A program made the position numbers and the translations under genes. From GCA-2733415 sp964635575 (lineage in GTDB: Bacteria; Bacteroidota; Bacteroidia; Flavobacteriales; Flavobacteriaceae), in the NCBI GenBank assembly GCA_964635575.1, contig CAZWNY010000004.1:1-55364 (forward strand): a stretch of 55,364 bases of DNA. The letters are read 5' to 3'. Shown one piece after another: positions 44,956 through 53,180 of the stretch. The first letter of the stretch is position 1. Every line of letters starts with the position of its first letter. The notes beneath the pieces are model-generated. The model made no database searches. It had not been told where the DNA came from and saw only the letters and a list, made by a program, of their open reading frames with translations.

Positions 44956-46428
44956 TTAGCGACTGTAATTAGGAGCTTCTTTGGTAATGGTAACATCATG
45001 CGGATGACTTTCATTAATACCTGATGTGGTTATGCGTACAAAACGTCCTGTTTTTTTTAGGGTTTCAATATTTTTTGCTCCACAATATCCCATTCCTGCT
45101 CGTAAACCACCTACAAATTGATGAATACTTTCGTTTAATTCGCCTTTATAAGAAACCCGACCTACAATACCTTCGGGAACTAATTTTTTTAAATCGTCTT
45201 CTACATCTTGAAAGTAACGATCTTTAGATCCTTTTTTCATTGCTTCTACTGACCCCATTCCTCGATATGTTTTAAATTTTCTACCATTTAACAATACGGT
45301 TTCTCCTGGAGATTCTTTTGTTCCTGCTAATAATGATCCTAGCATTACACAATCGGCACCTGCTGCAATTGCTTTAGGAATATCACCTGTATAACGTATT
45401 CCTCCATCTGCAATTATTGGTATTCCGCTTCCTTTTATAGCTTCTGCAACTTCTAAAACCGCTGAAAACTGAGGATATCCAACTCCTGCAACTATACGTG
45501 TTGTGCAAATAGAACCTGGACCAATGCCTACTTTTACGGCATCGGCTCCTGCGTTTACTAAATATTTAGCAGCTTCTCCAGTTGCTATGTTTCCTACAAT
45601 TACTTGTAAGTTAGCGTATTTTGCTTTTACTTTTTTTAATACATTTACGACTCCTTTTGTGTGTCCGTGTGCGGTATCAATAATTACGGCATCTACTCCT
45701 GCTTTTACTAAGGCATCGGTACGTTTTAAAACATCTTCGGTTACTCCTAAAGCTGCTGCAACTCGTAAACGACCAAATTCGTCTTTATTGGCGTTTGGTT
45801 TTAGGGTAACTTTGGTAATATCTCTAAAGGTTATTAAACCCACTAATTTATAATTATTATCTACAACGGGTAGTTTTTCTATTTTATTTTTTTGCAAAAT
45901 TTCTTCTGCTTGCGCTAACGATGTTCCTTTTGAAGTGGTTACTAGGTTTTTAGTAGTCATTACCTCTGCTATTAATCTTTCGTTTTGTTTTTCGAAACGT
46001 AAATCTCTATTGGTTACAATACCTATTAATTTCCCATCTTTTGCTACAATTGGTATTCCTCCAATTTTATGTTCTTTCATGTTACGTTTGGCATCGGCAA
46101 CTGTTGCTGTTTCTGGTAGAGTAACTGGGTCGATAATCATCCCAGATTCTGATCGTTTTACTTTACGTACTTCTTTTGCTTGTTCAGCTATTGACATGTT
46201 TTTATGTAATACGCCTATTCCGCCTTCACGTGCCATTGCTATTGCCATTGCTGACTCTGTAACGGTATCCATTGCTGCCGAAACAATAGGTACATTAATG
46301 GTTATGTTTTTAGTGAATTTTGTTTTAATACTTACTTCCCTTGGAAGAGTTTCTGAATAAGCGGGTATTAATAGTACGTCATCGTAGGTTAAACCTTCTG
46401 CTACAATTTTATTGTGGTGTGTTGTCAT
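44956..46428 (-). CDS. guaB: IMP dehydrogenase
   Basis: GuaB oxidises IMP to XMP with NAD, the first committed step to GMP. I chose ATG 46428 (MTTHHNKIVAEGLTYDDVLLIP), giving 490 residues. The earlier start at 46464 adds 12 Cys/Asn-rich residues and lies inside the promoter box. The barrel has DTAHGHTKGVVNVLKKV, the catalytic Cys in GPGSICTTRIVAGVG, and the flap near MGSVEAMKKGSKDRYFQD. Two CBS domains (about residues 95-205) interrupt the barrel. A TATATTTGC box precedes it. Confidence 0.97.
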   Translation of the reverse strand: MTTHHNKIVAEGLTYDDVLLIPAYSETLPREVSIKTKFTKNITINVPIVSAAMDTVTESAMAIAMAREGGIGVLHKNMSIAEQAKEVRKVKRSESGMIIDPVTLPETATVADAKRNMKEHKIGGIPIVAKDGKLIGIVTNRDLRFEKQNERLIAEVMTTKNLVTTSKGTSLAQAEEILQKNKIEKLPVVDNNYKLVGLITFRDITKVTLKPNANKDEFGRLRVAAALGVTEDVLKRTDALVKAGVDAVIIDTAHGHTKGVVNVLKKVKAKYANLQVIVGNIATGEAAKYLVNAGADAVKVGIGPGSICTTRIVAGVGYPQFSAVLEVAEAIKGSGIPIIADGGIRYTGDIPKAIAAGADCVMLGSLLAGTKESPGETVLLNGRKFKTYRGMGSVEAMKKGSKDRYFQDVEDDLKKLVPEGIVGRVSYKGELNESIHQFVGGLRAGMGYCGAKNIETLKKTGRFVRITTSGINESHPHDVTITKEAPNYSR

Positions 46429-46450
46429 ATTGCAATTGTAATAATTGCAT

Positions 46451-46459
46451 GCAAATATA
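46451..46459 (-). promoter_or_regulatory. Putative -7 box of guaB (TATATTTGC)
   Basis: TATATTTGC on the minus strand lies 22 nt upstream of the chosen ATG. The -33 position lacks TTG. It supports the 46428 start. Confidence 0.5.
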
Positions 46460-46611
46460 CACAATTTATTGCTAAAAATAAATGTTGTTATTCTTTTTTA
46501 TAAGGAAGATGTATCGTTTTTTTGATGTTTATTTTCTATTGTTTTTTGCTATAAATATATGAATGATAATTTATGACCTTGAAAACAAACCGATTTATAC
46601 TTATTTGCATT

Positions 46612-47496
46612 TTAATTGCTGTAATACAAGGTTTTAATTATACCATCGGACAATCCTATTTTTGGAACATATATTTTTTTTGCGCCACTCCATTTCATTG
46701 CTTTCAAATATATTTTAAGTGCTGGTATTATTACATCTGCTCTATCTGGGTTTAACCCAAAGTCCGAAACTCGTTCTTGATATGTCATCGCATTAAAAAA
46801 GTGATATTGTGCGTTTAAGAATATGTATGACAAGGGTTTGTCGTTAGTTTTCCCTGAAAGTTTGTGTATTTTATTAATATTTCCTCCAGAGCCAATCATA
46901 ATTACATCATCTACATTTTTAGTGTTTTGTTTTATCCAATTTTTTATTTCGTTCCAAATACTTTCATTTACATTTTTGTTTAAAAACCGCACTGTTCCTA
47001 TTTTAAAGGATTTAGAGTTAATGATTTTTCCGTTTGTAAATACGCTAAATTCGGTACTTCCTCCTCCAACATCTACATAGATATAGCTTTTGTTTTTTTC
47101 GATAAATGTATTTAAATCGGTTGATGCTATTATAGACGCTTCTTTTTTACCGTCAATAATTTCTATATTAACACCTGTTTCTTTTTTAATTAGCGCTACT
47201 ATTTTTACCGAATTTGTAGCTTCCCGCATAGCAGAAGTAGCACATGCCATATATTTTTCTACTTCATAAGATTTCATTAACAGTTTAAAAGCTGTCATGG
47301 TATTTTTCAGTTTTATAATATTTTTTTCTGAAATTATTCCTGTTGTAAACGCATCGACTCCTAAACGAATTGGAACGCGTATTAATGCACTTTTTTTAAA
47401 CTTAGGAGTCTTATTTTTTTCTTCAATTATATTAGAAATTAACATTCTTACGGCATTAGAACCAATGTCGATTGCAGCGTATTTTTTAATTTTCAT
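46612..47496 (-). CDS. Ppx/GppA family phosphatase (exopolyphosphatase-like)
   Basis: The 294-residue protein belongs to the ASKHA fold: KYAAIDIGSNAVRMLISN is the first phosphate loop, SYIYVDVGGGSTEFSVF the second, and MIGSGGNINKIHKL a third. It covers the two N-terminal domains only, shorter than E. coli Ppx (513), as in most short Ppx proteins. It should remove phosphate from polyphosphate or guanosine pentaphosphate. It lies 3 bp after ppk1, so synthesis and breakdown of polyphosphate are coupled in one unit. Confidence 0.92.
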   Translation of the reverse strand: MKIKKYAAIDIGSNAVRMLISNIIEEKNKTPKFKKSALIRVPIRLGVDAFTTGIISEKNIIKLKNTMTAFKLLMKSYEVEKYMACATSAMREATNSVKIVALIKKETGVNIEIIDGKKEASIIASTDLNTFIEKNKSYIYVDVGGGSTEFSVFTNGKIINSKSFKIGTVRFLNKNVNESIWNEIKNWIKQNTKNVDDVIMIGSGGNINKIHKLSGKTNDKPLSYIFLNAQYHFFNAMTYQERVSDFGLNPDRADVIIPALKIYLKAMKWSGAKKIYVPKIGLSDGIIKTLYYSN

Positions 47497-47499
47497 ATT

Positions 47500-49548
47500 T
47501 TATTTTTCTAAATAATAATTGTAGGTTTCTATTTGCGAACGTAATTTTTTTCCTTCTATTTTTCGATAAATGTTATTTTGTTTATCAGTATAAATCCTTG
47601 CTTTTACATTATCGTTCCAAGAAATTGTGAAGGTTTCTATAATTTCTTTTTTTACATAATCTTCATAAATTGGGCAAGTAACTTCTACTCTATTTTCTAA
47701 ATTTCTAGTCATCCAATCGGATGATGAAATGTACACTTTTTCTTCTCCTTCAGCTCCAAAAATAAATATTCTTGGATGCTCCAAATACCGATCTACAATA
47801 CTAATTGCTTCTATTTTTTCGCTCATTCCTTCTACTCCTGGTATCAAGCAACAAATACCTCTAACAATCATTTTAATTTGCACTCCAGCATTACTTGCTT
47901 CGTACAGTTTATCGATTATTTTAGTGTTGGTTATGCTGTTCAATTTTATTCTTATTTGAGCTAATTTATTATTTTTTGCTTTTTCTATTTCATCATTTAT
48001 TAAATTAAAAAAAACATTTTTAGCGTCTTGTGGTGCTACTAATAGGTGTTTATATTTATTTATTACATAGTTGGATTTTAAAAATTTAAAGAGTTTTTGC
48101 AAATCCTTTAAAATTTCTTGATTACTTGTAAACAGTGTATAATCGGTATAAATTTTTGCGGTATTGCTGTTAAAATTCCCAGTACTTATAAAACCGTATT
48201 GTTTAATTACATTATTTTCTATACGTTCAATAACACATACTTTACTGTGTACTTTTAATCCTGGTATTCCGAAAATAAGTAACACTCCTTCTTCTTGCAT
48301 TTTTTGTGCGTAGTGCATGTTTGCAGCTTCATCAAAACGTGCTTTTAGTTCTATTTGCACGGTTACTTCTTTGCCGTTTTTTACTGCATTTATTAGTGCA
48401 TTTGCAATGTGTGATATTTTTGCTAAGCGATAAATGGTTATTTTTATGGTTTTTACTGCAGGATCTATTGCGGCTTCTCTTAAAAATTTTATGGTATATG
48501 CAAAGGTATGATATGGTGTATATTGTAAATAATCTCGGGTTGCAATTTTATTAAAAAGATATCCTTTTAAGGGTAAATTTTGTATTGGTAATGGTTTCTG
48601 TTCTGGGTATAATAAATCGGTTCTTCCTAGGTTTGGAAAATTCATATAATCTCTTCTAAAATGATATTTTCCTCCTGGTATTACACTATCGTTTTGCTCT
48701 ATATTCATTTTAGTCATTAAAAATTGAAGCGTATCCGTTGCTATATTTTTATCATATATAAAACGCACTGGTGTTCCGTATTTTCTATTTTTTATACTTT
48801 TTGATAGTTTTTCTAAATAGCTTTTACTTAAATCAGAATCTATATCTAGTTCTGCATCACGTGTAATTTTAATCATGTGAGCTTCAATAGTATCGTATTC
48901 AAAAATATCAAAAATATCCTTTAAATTACATCTAATTAAGTCGTCTAATAAAATAATTGCTTCTTTTTCTTCTATTTTTGGCAATACTACAAAACGATTG
49001 ATGCTACGAGGAACTTCTAATAATGCGTACTGATTTTCGGATGTTTTTGATTTTAATTTTATTGCTAAATAGGCTGCGGAATCTTTTAACCGAGGTATTG
49101 GTGTGTTTTGAGTTAGTAAAATTGTCATTAAGGCAGGACTTACTTTTTCTACAAAAAATTGTTTGACGAATTTTTTATGTTCCGAATGTGTAATTTCCTC
49201 GTCTGAATAGATATAAATATTTTCTTTTTTAAGTTCGTTATAAATTGTATTTAAAATTCCTACACTCTTTTTTTGTTGTACAATTACCTCTTCGGTAATT
49301 AGTTCTAATAATTTATTTGCTTTATAAACTCCTAAAGCTTTTCGTCCTCCTTTTCCTGCTTCTGATATTCGTTTAACGGTTGCATAGCGTACTTTAAAAA
49401 ATTCGTCTAAATTATTTGAAAAAATACCTATAAAACGTAACCTTTCTAACAACGGAACGGTTGTATCTGCTGCTTCTTGTAAAACACGAGCATTAAATTG
49501 TAACCAACTTAATTCTCTATTTATATAGCTGTTTTTTTTTATAATCAT
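47500..49548 (-). CDS. ppk1: Polyphosphate kinase 1
   Basis: PPK1 makes polyphosphate from ATP. I chose ATG 49548 (MIIKKNSYINRELSWLQFNARVL), giving 682 residues. The longer reading from 49590 starts with TTG and overlaps pdxH. The four domains run from the N-terminal helical part, through FHRRDYMNFP-like central motifs (YHFRRDYMNFPNLGR), to C1 with the catalytic His in IPGLKVHSKVCVIE. C2 has YLEHPRIFIFGAEGEEKVYI and SSDWMTRNLENRVE. It lies 14 bp after pdxH and 3 bp before the ppx-like gene. Confidence 0.96.
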   Translation of the reverse strand: MIIKKNSYINRELSWLQFNARVLQEAADTTVPLLERLRFIGIFSNNLDEFFKVRYATVKRISEAGKGGRKALGVYKANKLLELITEEVIVQQKKSVGILNTIYNELKKENIYIYSDEEITHSEHKKFVKQFFVEKVSPALMTILLTQNTPIPRLKDSAAYLAIKLKSKTSENQYALLEVPRSINRFVVLPKIEEKEAIILLDDLIRCNLKDIFDIFEYDTIEAHMIKITRDAELDIDSDLSKSYLEKLSKSIKNRKYGTPVRFIYDKNIATDTLQFLMTKMNIEQNDSVIPGGKYHFRRDYMNFPNLGRTDLLYPEQKPLPIQNLPLKGYLFNKIATRDYLQYTPYHTFAYTIKFLREAAIDPAVKTIKITIYRLAKISHIANALINAVKNGKEVTVQIELKARFDEAANMHYAQKMQEEGVLLIFGIPGLKVHSKVCVIERIENNVIKQYGFISTGNFNSNTAKIYTDYTLFTSNQEILKDLQKLFKFLKSNYVINKYKHLLVAPQDAKNVFFNLINDEIEKAKNNKLAQIRIKLNSITNTKIIDKLYEASNAGVQIKMIVRGICCLIPGVEGMSEKIEAISIVDRYLEHPRIFIFGAEGEEKVYISSSDWMTRNLENRVEVTCPIYEDYVKKEIIETFTISWNDNVKARIYTDKQNNIYRKIEGKKLRSQIETYNYYLEK

Positions 49549-49562
49549 TATTTTTCCGTTTT

Positions 49563-50207
49563 TTAGGGTGATAATCGTTTTATTTTCCAATTAAAATCGT
49601 TTTGTAATTGGTATCGTATTCTATCATGTAATCTGTTTGCTCTACCTTGCCAAAACTCCATTTCTATAGGTTTTACAATATAGCCACCCCAATTTTTCGG
49701 ACGTTTAATGGGTTTGGTTTTATATTTTTTTTCTGCAATTTTTAAATTCTTCTCTAATTCTTCTCTTGTTATTACTTCGCTTTGGTTGGATATTAGTGCG
49801 CCTAATTGACTTCCTTTTGGTCGAGATTCAAAATAACCGTCTGATATGTTTTCGGCTATTTTTTCGATTGTTCCTTTTATTATTATTTGTCGTTCTGCAA
49901 CTTGCCAAAAAAACGATATACATACTTTGTTATTATTTGCTATTGCTTTTCCTTTTTCGCTATTATAATTGGTGTAAAATATAAAACCTTCATGAGTATA
50001 TTTTTTAAGTAGTACTATTCTATTTTTCGGAAAACCATCTAACCCAATAGTCGAAATTGTCATTGCATTAGCTTCGTCTATTGTGTTTGAAGTATCTACT
50101 TCATAAAACCACGTTTGAAACAGTTGTAACGGGTTGTCTGGAACGGTTTGCATCAGTAACTCCGATTTTTCGTATGATTTCCTGTAATTACTTAAATTTT
50201 TTTCCAT
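49563..50207 (-). CDS. pdxH: Pyridoxamine 5'-phosphate oxidase
   Basis: PdxH uses FMN and O2 to form pyridoxal 5'-phosphate. The 214-residue protein has DEANAMTISTIGLDGFPKNR, VLLKKYTHEGFIFYTNYNS, KGKAIANNNKVCISFFWQ and SRPKGSQLGALISNQS. The C-terminal PKNWGGYIVKPIEMEFWQGR and RLHDRIRYQ complete the FMN and PLP site. It is 18 bp after rnz within the long pyrR-to-ppx run. No other vitamin B6 gene is adjacent. Confidence 0.96.
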   Translation of the reverse strand: MEKNLSNYRKSYEKSELLMQTVPDNPLQLFQTWFYEVDTSNTIDEANAMTISTIGLDGFPKNRIVLLKKYTHEGFIFYTNYNSEKGKAIANNNKVCISFFWQVAERQIIIKGTIEKIAENISDGYFESRPKGSQLGALISNQSEVITREELEKNLKIAEKKYKTKPIKRPKNWGGYIVKPIEMEFWQGRANRLHDRIRYQLQNDFNWKIKRLSP

Positions 50208-50225
50208 ATTACAAAGTTAATAATT

Positions 50226-51134
50226 TTAAATGATATCAATACTTTTTCCGTCTTCTGCTAAAATAACATTTTTAAAAATGGTAATTGCTTCGGTTTTAAA
50301 ATCTTCTATATTTTTATATCTGGTAGAGTAATGCCCTAATAACAGTTGTTGTACCTTTGCTTTTTTAGCAATTGTAGCGGCTTGTTTTGCTGATGTGTGC
50401 TTTGTTTTTTCACAAAGATGAAGGTGTTCTTCTAAAAATGTACTTTCATGATATAGTAAATTTACTTTTTTTATAATGGGTAAAATGGATTCGTCATAAA
50501 CGGTATCGCTACAAAAAGCATAACTTTTAGGAACGTCTGGATTGCTGGTTATCCATTCGTTTTTTACCGTTTCTCCTTTTTTATTGAGTACATCTTTTCC
50601 TAGTTTTATATTCTGATAATAGCATTGCTCAATATCATAATTTAACACTTTATTGAGGTCTAATTTACGTTCGCCTATTTTTTCTTTAAATAAGAATCCG
50701 TTGGTATAAATACGATGGTTTAAAGGAATGGTGTGTACGGTTACTTTATTGTCTTCAAAAATTAATTCCGATTCACTAGCTATTAGTTCGTGAAAAATAA
50801 GTTTATAATTAATAGATGAATCTCCTATTTTTAATAAAAAAAACATGGCATCTTTTAATCCTTTTGGTCCGTAAATATGTAAATCCGCATCTCTACCTAA
50901 TAAGCGAAATGTAGAAATTAAACCGATTAATCCAAAAAAATGGTCACCGTGTAAATGTGATATAAAAATGTGTTTTATTCGTGCAAATTTAATTTTATAT
51001 TTTCGTAATTGCACTTGTGTTCCTTCACCACAATCTATTAAAAACAAATGACCTTTAACGTTTAATACTTGAGCGGTTGGGTTAGTAAATGTACGTGGTG
51101 TTGCTGCGTAGCAACCTAAAATGTTGAGTTTCAT
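50226..51134 (-). CDS. rnz: Ribonuclease Z
   Basis: RNase Z trims 3' trailers from tRNA precursors with a metallo-beta-lactamase fold. The 302-residue protein has LNILGCYAATPRTFTNPTAQ, the zinc motif HLHGDHFFG (from about residue 60), and GRDADLHIYGPKGLKD. The later metal ligands are in YAFCSDTVYDESI, NLLYHESTF and LLLGHYSTRY. The flexible arm used for tRNA binding is present in the middle part. The gap to the STAS-like gene upstream is 87 bp. Confidence 0.95.
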   Translation of the reverse strand: MKLNILGCYAATPRTFTNPTAQVLNVKGHLFLIDCGEGTQVQLRKYKIKFARIKHIFISHLHGDHFFGLIGLISTFRLLGRDADLHIYGPKGLKDAMFFLLKIGDSSINYKLIFHELIASESELIFEDNKVTVHTIPLNHRIYTNGFLFKEKIGERKLDLNKVLNYDIEQCYYQNIKLGKDVLNKKGETVKNEWITSNPDVPKSYAFCSDTVYDESILPIIKKVNLLYHESTFLEEHLHLCEKTKHTSAKQAATIAKKAKVQQLLLGHYSTRYKNIEDFKTEAITIFKNVILAEDGKSIDII

Positions 51135-51221
51135 TTTATTTAAAATAATTGTTTAAAAAAGACTGTTTTTTTTTAATTCAGCACAAACCTCATTATTGTA
51201 AAAATACTTAACAAAAGAGCT

Positions 51222-51554
51222 TTAAAATTCTAAATCGCGTTCTATTTCTTCCATTTCAATTATATCAAATGCTTCTTGCAATGTGGGTACGATTGTTAGT
51301 TTTTCGGGAGTTTCATCTATATTAATTAAAGATGATACAATTACAAATGAGTGTTTTTTGGCTTTGTGTTGTTCTGAGATTAACAGAAAATCGTTAATGG
51401 CATTGATTTTTATTTCTTTTACTGAAAACAGGTTTACGATTATATTATCGTTTTTAAAACCGGAATAGGTTTCGGTAATTTTAGCTACCAACTCTATAAT
51501 AGTAGTTTTTTCTTGTGTAATTATGGTGGTGTTTTCTTTTTTACTAAAGATCAT
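51222..51554 (-). CDS. Small STAS-like protein of unknown function
   Basis: This 110-residue acidic soluble protein alternates short strands and helices like an anti-sigma-factor-antagonist (STAS) fold: NDNIIVNLFSVKEIKINAI, then DFLLISEQHKAKKHSFVIV. It ends TLQEAFDIIEMEEIERDLEF, a tail I recall as conserved in a flavobacterial family found next to rnz. The usual phosphorylatable Ser of SpoIIAA is not obvious. It starts 3 bp after pyrB stops and is cotranscribed. The STAS link is a fold impression, not proof. Confidence 0.65.
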   Translation of the reverse strand: MIFSKKENTTIITQEKTTIIELVAKITETYSGFKNDNIIVNLFSVKEIKINAINDFLLISEQHKAKKHSFVIVSSLINIDETPEKLTIVPTLQEAFDIIEMEEIERDLEF

Positions 51555-51557
51555 ATT

Positions 51558-52484
51558 TTATTTAATTTTAGAGGCTAATAAATAAATAACTGCCATACGA
51601 ACAGCTACTCCGTTTTCTACTTGATCAAGTATAATTGCTTGGTCGGAATCGGCTACATCACTTGTTATTTCTACTCCTCTATTTATAGGTCCTGGATGCA
51701 TAATAATTACTTCTTTGTTTAACGAATTTAATAGTGCTTTGGTTACTCCGTATTGTTGTGTATATTCTCGTATAGACGGGAAGTAACTAATATCAAATCG
51801 TTCATTTTGAACACGTAGCATATTGGCTACATCTGCCCATTCTAATGCTTTTCGTAAGTTGGTTTCTACTTGTACGCCTAATTTTTCGATATGTTTAGGT
51901 ATTAGTGTTTTTGGTCCGCATACTTTTACGTTTGCTCCTAATTTTTTTAAGGCAAATATATTTGATAATGCGACACGAGAATGTAAAATATCGCCTACTA
52001 TTAAAATATTTTTTCCTGTTATTTCTCCTAATTTTTCTTGTATGGAATAACAGTCTAATAAAGCTTGTGTTGGGTGTTCATGTGCTCCGTCACCTGCGTT
52101 AATAATACTTGCGTTAATATGTTTTGATAAAAAAACACCTGCTCCTGGATTTGGATGGCGCATTACTACCATGTCAACCTTCATCGCTAAAATATTGTTT
52201 ACCGTATCAATTAGGGTTTCTCCTTTTTTTACGGACGATTGTGATGCTGAAAAGTTAATTACATCGGCTGACAAACGTTTTTCGGCTAATTCAAAGGATA
52301 ATTTGGTGCGTGTTGAATTTTCAAAAAACAGGTTTGCAATGGTAATATCACGCAATGAAGGTACTTTTTTAATGGGGCGATTTATAACTTCTTTAAAGTG
52401 ATTTGCCGTTTTTAAAATTAACTGAATATCTTCCTTTTTAAGATATTTAATGCCTAATAAATGATGTACACTTAATTCGCTCAT
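51558..52484 (-). CDS. pyrB: Aspartate carbamoyltransferase, catalytic subunit
   Basis: PyrB joins carbamoyl phosphate and aspartate, the committed pyrimidine step. The 308-residue protein has the carbamoyl-phosphate site FFENSTRTKLSFELAEKRL, then MVVMRHPNPGAGVFL, INAGDGAHEHPTQALLD, and the aspartate side ending MHPGPINRGVEIT. No pyrI regulatory chain is nearby, so it is likely a trimer or part of another assembly. It lies 4 bp after pyrR, an arrangement matching pyr operons regulated by PyrR. Confidence 0.97.
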   Translation of the reverse strand: MSELSVHHLLGIKYLKKEDIQLILKTANHFKEVINRPIKKVPSLRDITIANLFFENSTRTKLSFELAEKRLSADVINFSASQSSVKKGETLIDTVNNILAMKVDMVVMRHPNPGAGVFLSKHINASIINAGDGAHEHPTQALLDCYSIQEKLGEITGKNILIVGDILHSRVALSNIFALKKLGANVKVCGPKTLIPKHIEKLGVQVETNLRKALEWADVANMLRVQNERFDISYFPSIREYTQQYGVTKALLNSLNKEVIIMHPGPINRGVEITSDVADSDQAIILDQVENGVAVRMAVIYLLASKIK

Positions 52485-52488
52485 TTTT

Positions 52489-53031
52489 TTAATTTGATAT
52501 TAAATAAACGGTATCTTCGCCGTCTTTTTCGTTCCACATTACCTTTACTTTTTCTTTATTTATGGCATCTACTTGTCTTCCTTTGTAATTGGGTTGTATG
52601 GGTAATTGTCTGCTAAAACGTCTATCTATTAATATTAGCAGTTCTATTTCTTTTGGTCTTCCGAAGGATTGTATTGCTGTTAATGCTGCACGAATGCTTC
52701 TTCCTGTATATAATACATCGTCTATAAATACTATTTTTTTATCTTCTATAGTACAATTTATTATTGTCGTATTTGCTTCTAATGGTTTTTCTGATCGTCT
52801 AAAATCATCTCTATAAAAGGTAATGTCTAAAAGCCCTAATTGTATGTTTGGTATTTTATAATAGGTTTCTAATAGCGTTTTAATTCTGTTCGCTAAATAG
52901 ACACCTCTGGGTTGTAGTCCTATTAAAACGGTGTTTTTAAAATTTTGATGATTTTCGATTAATTGACAAGCTAAGCGATGTAATATTATGTGAAGTTCTT
53001 TTTCGTTAAGTAATATTTTTTGATTTTCCAT
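52489..53031 (-). CDS. pyrR: PyrR, pyr regulator/uracil phosphoribosyltransferase
   Basis: PyrR binds UMP and can regulate pyr mRNA; it may also make UMP from uracil and PRPP. The 180-residue protein has the PRTase motif KIVFIDDVLYTGRSIRAAL (about residues 99-117), VLIGLQPRGVYLANRI at the N-terminus and LGLLDITFYRDDFR. It is the first gene of a seven-gene run through pyrB to the ppx-like gene. Whether it binds RNA in this phylum is not shown. The only nearby hairpin (53091-53118) looks like the rpsA terminator. Confidence 0.95.
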   Translation of the reverse strand: MENQKILLNEKELHIILHRLACQLIENHQNFKNTVLIGLQPRGVYLANRIKTLLETYYKIPNIQLGLLDITFYRDDFRRSEKPLEANTTIINCTIEDKKIVFIDDVLYTGRSIRAALTAIQSFGRPKEIELLILIDRRFSRQLPIQPNYKGRQVDAINKEKVKVMWNEKDGEDTVYLISN

Positions 53032-53085
53032 AGATCAAATGCTTATTTGGACTACAAATTTAAGTAATTATTATGGAATATGCAT

Positions 53086-53118
53086 AAAAAAAACCGCACT
53101 ATTAAAATAGGGCGGTTT
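53086..53118 (-). terminator. Terminator between rpsA and pyrR
   Basis: AAACCGCACTAT (53091-53102) pairs with ATAGGGCGGTTT (53107-53118) with one A-G mismatch, around loop TAAA. On the minus strand the T8 tract (A-run 53086-53093) follows at once. It lies 63 bp past the rpsA stop and 55 bp above pyrR. It could also act as an attenuator for read-through into the pyr genes. Confidence 0.8.
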
Positions 53119-53180
53119 AATTTTTTTATGGAAAATTTTATTTTCAAGGGTTTACCTTAAAATTTAAAATTATGGTTTTT

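Noticed and set aside
47500..49590. Longer ppk1 starting at 49590
   Set aside because: That start is TTG and overlaps pdxH by 28 bp. The ATG at 49548 gives the normal N-terminus.
53086..53118. PyrR-binding RNA loop upstream of pyrR
   Set aside because: The hairpin has the shape and U-tract of a terminator for rpsA, and the conserved PyrR-binding loop of Gram-positive bacteria is not recognisable.
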